From assembly GCA_964652825.1 (NCBI GenBank), contig CAZZCU010000002.1, positions 163,933 to 227,932 on the forward strand: a DNA stretch of 64,000 nucleotides. The letters run 5' to 3'. A program made the translations under genes and the position numbers. The stretch is from CAZZCU01 sp964652825. GTDB taxonomy: Bacteria; Bdellovibrionota_B; Oligoflexia; Oligoflexales; CAZZCU01. Shown piece after piece: positions 53,486 to 60,163 of the stretch (position 1 is the stretch's first letter; each line of letters begins with the position of its first letter). Below the pieces are notes generated by a model. That model was not told where the DNA came from and did not search any database. It saw nothing but the letters and a program-made list of their open reading frames with translations.

Positions 53486-53557
53486 ATGTGAGATCCTTCG
53501 CTTTGCTCAGGATGACGGGGCACTCCGTCATCCTGAGCAAAGCGAAGGATCTCACAT
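53486..53557. repeat. 33-base perfect inverted repeat
   Basis: Arms 53486-53518 and 53525-53557 are perfect complements of 33 bases around a six-base loop. The core (GTCATCCTGAGCAAAGCGAA) is a motif seen widely in bacterial genomes as dispersed repeats. It sits 15 bases before the lemA start and would form a strong hairpin; without a T-run it is not a classic terminator. Confidence 0.9.
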
Positions 53558-53572
53558 CAATGGAGGTACTTG

Positions 53573-54151
53573 ATGATGCGAAGTATTTTTATCTGCGCTG
53601 TTCTTCTTGCTGGTTGCGGCATTCAATCGCTGCCACAAGGCAAAAACGCCGTCGAGGCTAGTCTGGCGGAAGTTAACAATCAGTATAAGCGCCGGGCCGA
53701 TCTGATCCCAAATTTGGTCAAGACCGTGCAAGGCTATACCAAGCACGAAGCCAGCACACTCACCGCCGTCACGGAAGCACGCTCGCGAGCAACCGCAATG
53801 ACACTCGATCCATCGCGTACGACGCCAGAGCAACTACAAAAGTTCCAGCAGGCGCAAGGCCAGCTCAGTCAGGCGCTTGGACGTTTACTGGCAATCAGCG
53901 AAAATTACCCTAATCTAAAAGCCGACGCAAACTTTCGCGATCTGCAAGCGCAACTGGAAGGCACTGAGAATAGAATCACTATCGCCCGGCAACGTTATAT
54001 TGAAACGATCAATCAATTTAACAATCTGGTCTCGGTACCACCAACCAGCTGGACCAATAGTCTGATTTATCATTACGAAAAAATGCCACAATGGGCTCTG
54101 AACGACGACGAGCAAAAGGCCGCGGAACAAGCGCCTGCGGTTGAGTTTTAG
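53573..54151 (+). CDS. lemA: LemA-family lipoprotein
   Basis: Membrane-anchored helical protein of 192 residues. The signal ends with ILLAGCG-type lipobox (VLLAGCGIQS). The family signature follows directly: ASLAEVNNQYKRRADLIPNL, VKTVQGYTKHEASTL and TRARSRA-like repeats; the C-terminus ends EKMPQWALND. Start is ATG at 53573 with GGAGG at 53562-53566. It forms a unit with the two TPM genes, the usual neighbours of lemA. Confidence 0.9.
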   Translation: MMRSIFICAVLLAGCGIQSLPQGKNAVEASLAEVNNQYKRRADLIPNLVKTVQGYTKHEASTLTAVTEARSRATAMTLDPSRTTPEQLQKFQQAQGQLSQALGRLLAISENYPNLKADANFRDLQAQLEGTENRITIARQRYIETINQFNNLVSVPPTSWTNSLIYHYEKMPQWALNDDEQKAAEQAPAVEF

Positions 54152-54153
54152 TC

Positions 54154-54933
54154 ATGCGTTACTGGTTCCATAAAATCTCTTTAGTCAGTTGCGCGGCCAT
54201 TGTTTTTGGAGCAGTGTCGGCGTTTGCCTTCACCGTGCCGCCACTGAATTCGCCGGTCACCGATGAAGCGCAATTATTATCACCGGCGACGAAAACGCGG
54301 TTGGAACAAAGCCTAGACGCACTTCATCGCGGCGGCGGCTCGCAAATCGCCGTTCTGACCGTAAAATCTCTGGATAATCTGACGATCGAACAAGCCACGA
54401 TCAAAGTTGCCGAACAATGGCAACTAGGCACGACGAAAGCGGACAACGGCGTCTTGCTGATGATCGCCCCCAATGACCGTGGTCTGCGTATCGAAGTCGG
54501 CCAGGGTTTGGAAGGCGATTTACCGGATGCTTACGCCAAACGCATTGTCGATGACATCATTATTCCCAAATTCCTCCAGCAAGAATTTGATGCCGGTGTC
54601 ATTGCCGGGGTTGCCGCCATCATCAGCAAGACCGATCCCAACTTCGCTTTTAATGATTATTTCGCTGAGCAATCGCCTCTGACGGCGCCGATGACCAGAC
54701 GCCGTGGCGCCACACCGTTTTCCTTATTTCTGCTGGCGACGATTATCATCATCTTACTGATTATTTCCAAACTCAGTGCCGCCTTGCCTATGGCCGGCAT
54801 GCGCGGGCGCCATTCCCGCCACGGCTGGGGTCAAAACTCTAACTGGGGTGGCGAGCGCTCGTCATGGGGCAGCGGAGGCTTTGGTGGCAGCGGTGGTGGT
54901 TTCAGCGGCGGAGGCGCCTCAGGACGATGGTAA
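54154..54933 (+). CDS. TPM-domain protein (YgcG-like) with Gly-rich tail
   Basis: Protein of 259 residues with a signal peptide and a TPM domain: VPPLNSPVTDEAQLLSPATK, GGSQIAVLTVKSLDNLTIEQ, LGTTKADNGVLLMIAPNDRG and IEVGQGLEGDLPDAYAKRI. One membrane segment (FLLATIIIILLIISKL, about 198-213) and a Gly/Ser/Trp-rich tail (SGGFGGSGGGFSGG) follow. TPM proteins are tied to photosystem repair in plants and to envelope stress in bacteria, usually next to LemA. It lies two bases after lemA and overlaps the next gene by seven. Confidence 0.88.
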   Translation: MRYWFHKISLVSCAAIVFGAVSAFAFTVPPLNSPVTDEAQLLSPATKTRLEQSLDALHRGGGSQIAVLTVKSLDNLTIEQATIKVAEQWQLGTTKADNGVLLMIAPNDRGLRIEVGQGLEGDLPDAYAKRIVDDIIIPKFLQQEFDAGVIAGVAAIISKTDPNFAFNDYFAEQSPLTAPMTRRRGATPFSLFLLATIIIILLIISKLSAALPMAGMRGRHSRHGWGQNSNWGGERSSWGSGGFGGSGGGFSGGGASGRW

Positions 54934-55568
54934 ACAAAATTTTAACCGCCAGCGAACAAGAGCAAATCAAATCAGCCATCCACGGCGCCGAGACAAGCAC
55001 GGGCGCGGAGATTCTGCCGATTGTCGTCCAACGTTCCAGTCCGATCGGCCACCAACCATTATTGCTCAGCTTGATTTTATTGTTACTGCTGGTGCAATTG
55101 GATAACACCTTGGTACTGCCGTGGTCTTTGCAGAGTTCACGGCCATGGTATTTTCTGGCTTATGCCGTGGGCGCGGCGATCATTGCGCATATCATGGCTC
55201 GTTCGACCTGGGTGCAACGAGTCTTGACGCCAAACGCCGATGAAATGCGACAAGTTGCCGAGCGCGCCAGTTTGGAATTTTATCTGGCGCGACAACGCTA
55301 TCCATCGGAGAATCCAATAGTGGTGATTTTTATTTCGCTGATGGAACATCGTTCGGTGATTCTGGCTGACCCCGTCTTAAACGAAAAAATCACCGGTGTA
55401 ACCTGGCAAGGTGTGGTTGATATCATGACACCGGATATCTCCACGGGTAGAATCGCTGCCGCCATCATCAAGGGCATCGAGCATTCGGCTCAGGCCATAC
55501 CAGTGGAATTACGACGGCCGCCAGCCACGACCAATCAGATTCCTGATCATGTGATTGTACGGATGTAA
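54927..55568 (+). CDS. TPM-domain membrane protein
   Basis: Protein of 213 residues from ATG at 54927. ILTASEQEQIKSAIHGAETST and AEILPIVVQRSSPIGHQ are of the TPM type, but two or three hydrophobic segments (LSLILLLLLVQLD; YFLAYAVGAAIIAHIMA) interrupt the domain, and the latter half (EFYLARQRYPSENPIVVIFISLMEH) completes it. Its start lies inside the end of the preceding TPM gene. The pair and LemA are a common envelope module. Confidence 0.8.
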   Translation: MVNKILTASEQEQIKSAIHGAETSTGAEILPIVVQRSSPIGHQPLLLSLILLLLLVQLDNTLVLPWSLQSSRPWYFLAYAVGAAIIAHIMARSTWVQRVLTPNADEMRQVAERASLEFYLARQRYPSENPIVVIFISLMEHRSVILADPVLNEKITGVTWQGVVDIMTPDISTGRIAAAIIKGIEHSAQAIPVELRRPPATTNQIPDHVIVRM

Positions 55569-57041
55569 TTAAGCGGCCGCTGATTGCGACATAGGCACGA
55601 ACAGCTCCATGCCGTCAGTGACGACCTGCAGACCTTTGCCCGCCGGTTTGATAACCAGTTTAGTGCCGCCAAAGTTAAAGCTACGTGACGTACCCTCGTG
55701 CATAATTTGCGCGGCATCCACCTGCAATGATGCTCCGGACGAGAATTGAATCACCAGTTTGCCGCGATCATTGATATCAACGCCGCTCAACATCCACTCG
55801 CCGCCGATCTGCTGCCGCATGACCTCATCCTCACCCGCCGCGTCCAATGCGGCAAAATCACTATCAACATCCAAAACATCCGTCTCGATACTGGCTTCTT
55901 CCATGATCGGCTCTTCGGTCACTTGTTCCACCAAACGCATGGTGGCATCACGTTCCTCAGCGGTATCATCCTCTAGCTCGCCGATTTCTTCTTCTTCGGC
56001 GATGGCCTGGTTGAGCTTGTCTTCCAAGGCGCTTTCATCAACATGTGTTTCGTTACTCTGAGAACGAGCTAGATCGTCATCCTGAGGCAAAGTCGAAGGA
56101 TCTCCCTCAGCCTCCGTGCTAATCAATTCCGGCTCCATGGTTGCTAGATCATCAGTGAGATTTGGTGAAATATCGTCGGCGGCAGCTGCTTCGCCCTCGC
56201 CCGCTGTCGTTTGAATCGGCAATTCCTGATCCAGTTCATTGCCCATGAATTGACGCGGATCAATGTCAACGTCGCCGCCGCCTTGATCTTTGCTACCATC
56301 ATCTTTTAGTGACAGATCATCACCTATCATCTCCATCTCCTCGGTTACGGTAGTCGTCGTGCTCATCGTCTCGGCGTCGGCAGTACTAACAGCGTCCTGA
56401 CTATAGGGCGCCAAAGCCTCGATGAATGCCTGGCCGCCACAGCGCTCCAGAACTTCCTGCAGCGTTTCTTCGGCTTGCGCCAGACCTGCGTACGTCTGCA
56501 CGACTTTGGCAACAACACCAGCGAGCTCCGCTGCCGGGACGCCTTCGGCCATATAGCTGGCAAGCTCTGGTATCTGCGAATTCTTTCCACCCAGACTGAT
56601 TCGATAACCGGCGGCCTCGCCAACAATCGCAATATCGAGAGTATGACAGGGAACGCAACAACGAGCGCAACCGTTGACACCGATTTTCAGTGGGGTTTGT
56701 AAACTGATTGTCTCGATGGCAGCGGTGATTTCCATCGCGTCGCCCAAAGCATCCTGCTCAGACTCAGAACACAACTCACCTACACAGGCGGTGGGTTGAT
56801 GCAAACCCTCCTGATAAGAACGCACCTGCAAGCCAACAACTTGTAATGTCTCCGTCACGCTGGCAACTTGCGTGCTCTCAACGATAAGCGCGAGCCGCTG
56901 ATCTTCGGTGGCACGCACCAGCGACACATCACCCTCGCACAGCTGGGCGATCTGCTTCAATTGCGCGGCATTATAAATTCCACCTGGTGCTTCAGTCGAA
57001 AGCAGCAGCTTGCCGTTACGAAGTTTTATTGGAGACGTCAT
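55569..57041 (-). CDS. Nitrite/sulfite-reductase half-domain protein with acidic linker
   Basis: Protein of 490 residues. Residues 1-80 match the ferredoxin-like half domain of sulfite/nitrite reductases (RNGKLLLSTEAPGGIYNAAQ). Residues 85-150 give an iron-sulfur site: Cys86, Cys91 (four between, not the usual five), Cys125 and Cys129, plus Cys128 and Cys132 (GVNGCARCCVPCH). No sirohaem enzyme with two repeats can be made from it. Residues 210-420 are acidic and Ser/Thr-rich linker, and 420-490 form a small beta domain (MLSGVDINDRGKLVIQF). The role is unknown; the fusion is not one I recognise. A genomic repeat lies in the linker. Confidence 0.75.
   Translation of the reverse strand: MTSPIKLRNGKLLLSTEAPGGIYNAAQLKQIAQLCEGDVSLVRATEDQRLALIVESTQVASVTETLQVVGLQVRSYQEGLHQPTACVGELCSESEQDALGDAMEITAAIETISLQTPLKIGVNGCARCCVPCHTLDIAIVGEAAGYRISLGGKNSQIPELASYMAEGVPAAELAGVVAKVVQTYAGLAQAEETLQEVLERCGGQAFIEALAPYSQDAVSTADAETMSTTTTVTEEMEMIGDDLSLKDDGSKDQGGGDVDIDPRQFMGNELDQELPIQTTAGEGEAAAADDISPNLTDDLATMEPELISTEAEGDPSTLPQDDDLARSQSNETHVDESALEDKLNQAIAEEEEIGELEDDTAEERDATMRLVEQVTEEPIMEEASIETDVLDVDSDFAALDAAGEDEVMRQQIGGEWMLSGVDINDRGKLVIQFSSGASLQVDAAQIMHEGTSRSFNFGGTKLVIKPAGKGLQVVTDGMELFVPMSQSAAA
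56075..56105. repeat. Dispersed repeat copy inside a coding region
   Basis: A variant of the 53486-53557 repeat arm lies here with two single-base insertions. It is read in frame on the minus strand as GDPSTLPQDD (residues 313-322 of the reductase-half-domain protein). Confidence 0.75.
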
Positions 57042-57177
57042 AACCAGTTACCAAAAAGTAAGTAAAGTTTTGCTACTTTCTTCTCTTCGGCCAACGGGAG
57101 TCAGGCTTTAGCCAGATTGCTCAATGTTCAGATGGACGGCGGTTGGGAGGTTTGGCAAATGAACGGCTTTTTGCCAT

Positions 57178-57201
57178 AAAAAAAGGAGCGATGCCCGCCC
57201 C
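57178..57201 (-). terminator. Rho-independent terminator after the XRE regulator gene
   Basis: On the minus strand a six-pair stem (GGGGCG with CGCTCC, one G-U) and loop ATGCC-type are followed by seven T. A second seven-base pair with sequence at 57222-57228 is possible as an alternative fold. Confidence 0.75.
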
Positions 57202-57227
57202 TTCGTGTAAAACCAGATCAAATCGCT

Positions 57228-58130
57228 CTAAGTTAAATTCTCCATATAATCACGCAGTCTCTGATTAACCAGGGTTTTGGATACCCAGAACGTCTCAGCC
57301 AATTGCGCGATAATATCCATCGAGCTGTTAATGCTTTCGACTTCCTTGCGCAACATGGTGCCAGGAATCAATAACATGCCGGCGAAAACATTGGCTTGAA
57401 TGTCGAGTACCTCGTCAGGGCTGCCAGCGAATTTGCTAACCGTCGGGTTGCCGCTTTTCACCAGATACTTGAACAATTCTTTGGCCAGCAGGAAGCGCAC
57501 ATACGGGCGCATCTCAGGACCGCGATAACGAATGGTGTAGGTTGGTTTGGCGTCGGTCTCCGTAACCTCGCAAACCACTGGCACATTGATACTGTCATCA
57601 GCAACTAATTGCACATCCGGATACATCTGGAAAATTTCCGGGAGATAAACCGGTGCTTCCTTGAAATTGCCACTCGCCAGAATCGCCTGGATGGATTTAG
57701 CGATCGCCGGGCGATCAACATCAAAGAGCTCTTCAAACGACCGCATATTGCCTTCGTTTTGCCAGCGGCCGGGATTCTTGAAGTACTCTTTCTTTAGATT
57801 CTCAAGGTATTTGCCTTGCAGGGCGAAAGAACCATAGCCGCGATACTCGAACACCGCTTCTTCGAGACCGATTTTGCCCGCGGCGATATCGATCAACAAA
57901 CGCTCATCGATATTGAAGTGATCGGCGATCGTGCGCAGCGTCGGCAAACTGCGAATATTTTTCTTGCCCTTTTTCCAGTGGCTGCAATCGGCCGGGTCAT
58001 AGCCGAGAATCGCACCAACATCCTGATCAATAACTTTGACATTGCCTTCATAACGGATTTCCAGGGCTTCTTTGCAGAACCTGAACAACGTTGCCGAGTG
58101 CGGATAACGATTAGCTTCAATTTTTTTCAT
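57228..58130 (-). CDS. XRE-type regulator fused to an ImmA/IrrE-like domain without the HExxH motif
   Basis: Protein of 300 residues from ATG at 58130 with GGAGG-like site. Residues 31-75 are a helix-turn-helix (GAILGYDPADCSHWKKGKKN, SLPTLRTIADHFNID). The C-terminal part follows the M78 peptidase layout: RFLLAKELFKYLV (213-224) where HELGH would stand, then DIQANVFAGMLLIPGTML and FWVSKTLVNQRLRDYM. The catalytic motif is KELFK (217-221), so metallopeptidase activity is not expected; the domain may sense a ligand. Terminator follows. It is upstream of nothing transcribed with it. Confidence 0.82.
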   Translation of the reverse strand: MKKIEANRYPHSATLFRFCKEALEIRYEGNVKVIDQDVGAILGYDPADCSHWKKGKKNIRSLPTLRTIADHFNIDERLLIDIAAGKIGLEEAVFEYRGYGSFALQGKYLENLKKEYFKNPGRWQNEGNMRSFEELFDVDRPAIAKSIQAILASGNFKEAPVYLPEIFQMYPDVQLVADDSINVPVVCEVTETDAKPTYTIRYRGPEMRPYVRFLLAKELFKYLVKSGNPTVSKFAGSPDEVLDIQANVFAGMLLIPGTMLRKEVESINSSMDIIAQLAETFWVSKTLVNQRLRDYMENLT

Positions 58131-58302
58131 GGCGACCCCTCCCTGTTTGACCGGAAATCCCCGCAGGCAATCCACCCTGATTGCCGATGCATGCATGCGC
58201 CCGTCGCGACGCGATGATTCTGCTGCTGAAAAGGATTAGCTCTATCAATTACAAACAATTTTGTAGGGTAGGTCAAGGAAGGGACGCTAAATTTTTACGT
58301 TG

Positions 58303-58325
58303 GTGACCAAAAGTCTTTTGGTAAC
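58303..58325. promoter_or_regulatory. Near-perfect palindrome upstream of the regulator gene
   Basis: ACCAAAAG-T-CTTTTGGT at 58306-58322 is perfect; adding three bases each side leaves one mismatch. It lies about 175 bases upstream of the regulator start and could be its operator. Confidence 0.4.
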
Positions 58326-58366
58326 ATAGGCAAGCCAGCGGTTTGCGGGGATTGCCACTTATAACG

Positions 58367-58382
58367 ATCTGTAATTACAGAT
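58367..58382. promoter_or_regulatory. 16-base perfect palindrome after infC
   Basis: ATCTGTAATTACAGAT lies five bases beyond the infC stop. It could be a regulator-binding site; it has no T-run on the minus strand. Confidence 0.4.
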
Positions 58383-58386
58383 ATTT

Positions 58387-58878
58387 TTACGACTGTTTGC
58401 TAGTTGGCTCTAAAATCGCCGTGGCAATCGGGCCTGGAACGCGGGTCACGCGTGCCTGGGTGACAACCTTGACGACCTTATCAATCAATTGATGCGCGCG
58501 TTCCGGGTTGTCACGCTCGCGGCCCTTCAGACGAACGGTCAGCTTTACTTTATCGCCACGCTCAAGAAACTTGGTGATAGCATTGATCTTGGTGGTGAGA
58601 TCATGGTCGGTAATATTGGCTTTCAGCTGAATCTCTTTCAGCTCGGTTTTGCGTTGGGACTGTTTGGCTTTGGCCTTCTTGGCTTCATATTGCAGTTTTT
58701 TGAAGTCTTGAATCCGCACGACCCAGGGGGTGGATTTATCGCTGACCACCACCAAATCCATACCTTCGGCTTCCGCTTTTTCTAGCGCCACATTGGAAGG
58801 AACAATATCGTTAAAACCCTCGCCGACTAGGCGAACCGTGTTCATGGTGCGCAACATAGCGCGCGTCAGTACCTGCAA
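58387..58878 (-). CDS. infC: Translation initiation factor IF-3, divergent
   Basis: Binds the 30S subunit and checks the start codon. The N-terminal part is short (VRLVGEGFNDIVPSNVALEKAE against the usual RVNE...), followed by MDLVVVSDKSTPWVVRIQDFKK, TELKEIQLKANITDHDL, FLERGDKVKLTVRLKGRE and a divergent end. At 163 residues it is in range. The start is TTG at 58878 after GAGAGG, four bases apart. The usual rpmI and rplT neighbours are absent, so it may be a second, specialised IF-3 or a relocated one. Confidence 0.85.
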   Translation of the reverse strand: MQVLTRAMLRTMNTVRLVGEGFNDIVPSNVALEKAEAEGMDLVVVSDKSTPWVVRIQDFKKLQYEAKKAKAKQSQRKTELKEIQLKANITDHDLTTKINAITKFLERGDKVKLTVRLKGRERDNPERAHQLIDKVVKVVTQARVTRVPGPIATAILEPTSKQS

Positions 58879-58934
58879 AAAGCCTCTCCTCTGAAGTTCA
58901 AACCCTAGCCTACCAAGCGTTCTGATTTATCACG

Positions 58935-58962
58935 TTGCGTTTTTAAAGTCTAAACATATAAT
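58935..58962 (+). promoter_or_regulatory. Sigma70-type promoter of the three-lipoprotein operon
   Basis: TTGCGT (58935-58940), 16-base spacer, consensus TATAAT (58957-58962). A leader of about 50 bases precedes the first start. Confidence 0.65.
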
Positions 58963-59017
58963 AAGGCAAGAATTTTTTACTATAGAACATGATTTTGCGC
59001 CAGGGAGGCGGTGGGGA

Positions 59018-59458
59018 ATGGTCAAGACTGGCCTTTTTTGCGGGATAGTCCTTATCGGGATGTCAGGATGCGCGGTTTTGCACCATGCTCAGGTCGGCGA
59101 TGTCGATGACTCGCCCGACTATACGCGACGGTCATTTGATATCAAATTCAGCGAAACCGGCATCGATGTCGAGGAAGCCGGTCACGTGGCAAAAGCTGTT
59201 TCGCGCAGTGGCAAGGGCAACAAAGCGATCGACGATGCTGTCGCCATTATCGGGATGTTCCAGATGGGACCGCGAACCGGCAATCTGATCTTTAACGAGA
59301 AATACGCGGAAAATTTGCTCTATCGTATCCAGGAAGAATGCCCGTCCGGCCGCGTCAGTGGTCTGATGGCGATTCGTGAAACCCGTAAGTATCCGGTAAT
59401 CAGCGGTGAGATCGTCAAAATCACCGGCTATTGCCTCACCCCCAAGAAGAAAGCCTAA
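59018..59458 (+). CDS. Small Cys-pair lipoprotein, first of three paralogues
   Basis: Protein of 146 residues with a lipobox (IGMSGCAVL, Cys18). Its end shows the shared pattern YAENLLYRIQEEC, SGRVSGLMAI and ITGYC. The two mature Cys could form a disulfide. Between lipid anchor and this core is a longer insert (about 55-85) that the other two lack. A strong AGGGAGG is nine bases before the ATG. Function unknown. Confidence 0.68.
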   Translation: MVKTGLFCGIVLIGMSGCAVLHHAQVGDVDDSPDYTRRSFDIKFSETGIDVEEAGHVAKAVSRSGKGNKAIDDAVAIIGMFQMGPRTGNLIFNEKYAENLLYRIQEECPSGRVSGLMAIRETRKYPVISGEIVKITGYCLTPKKKA

Positions 59459-59471
59459 GGCGGAGGAAGAT

Positions 59472-59786
59472 ATGAAGTTATTGTTAAGTATTCTGGTGGC
59501 GGTTGTATTGAGTGGTTGCGTGTCGCTGCGAAGTGTTTCGTTAACACCGATCCCCAAAGCACGCAAAAAAATCGTTACCGCCGAAACCTCGCGCATTATT
59601 TTTCTGGGCTTCAATTTTGATAACGACTATGTCGACAAGATCACCGAACAATTACGCAACAAATGCCAGGGCGGTAAAGTCAGCGGTATTCTGACCAAAG
59701 ATGAGGTCACTAATTACTTTTTGTTCATCGTCCATAAGCGCAGTGTCACCGCGCGCGGCTACTGTAACAATGGTGCAGATGCTTAA
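59472..59786 (+). CDS. Small Cys-pair lipoprotein, second of three paralogues
   Basis: Protein of 104 residues from ATG at 59472, with GGAGG-type site at 59462-59466. Lipobox VLSGCVSLR (Cys16). The shared core is YVDKITEQLRNKC, GGKVSGILT and ARGYC. It lies 13 bases after the first copy. The chain upstream of it in the same frame belongs to the first gene's 3' end and is not part of it. Confidence 0.68.
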   Translation: MKLLLSILVAVVLSGCVSLRSVSLTPIPKARKKIVTAETSRIIFLGFNFDNDYVDKITEQLRNKCQGGKVSGILTKDEVTNYFLFIVHKRSVTARGYCNNGADA

Positions 59787-59813
59787 AGCTCGCCATAAAA
59801 CTGGAGAAACGCC

Positions 59814-60152
59814 ATGAACACGATAAACATGAAAATATTTAGTCGCTGCCTGGTCGCCGCTGTTTTGGTGTTAAGCAGTGCCTGCTCCCACAGTATTCAC
59901 TTGGTGCAGGTCAGTGATTACACGCCTTATGCACCACTCAAGGGTAGCAGTGTCATCAAGGCCAATAGTGAGCAATTTGCAGTTATGGGCTTCGTCGACA
60001 ACACCCAATACGTCAACCAAGCTTACGAACGTCTCCAGGAAAAATGCACCAACGGCCGCATTCAGGGTATCACCACGCAATTTTCGACCAGTCACGGCTT
60101 CTTCTCGTGGACCAACAAAATTCTGATGCAGGGCTTTTGCATAAAAGGCTAA
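59814..60152 (+). CDS. Small Cys-pair lipoprotein, third of three paralogues
   Basis: Protein of 112 residues with lipobox VLSSACSHS. The shared core is YVNQAYERLQEKC, NGRIQGITT and LMQGFC. It lies 27 bases after the second copy and its stop is 11 bases from the convergent prkA stop. The three differ greatly outside the core, so the duplications are old. Confidence 0.66.
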   Translation: MNTINMKIFSRCLVAAVLVLSSACSHSIHLVQVSDYTPYAPLKGSSVIKANSEQFAVMGFVDNTQYVNQAYERLQEKCTNGRIQGITTQFSTSHGFFSWTNKILMQGFCIKG

Positions 60153-60163
60153 CGTGTGTTTGC

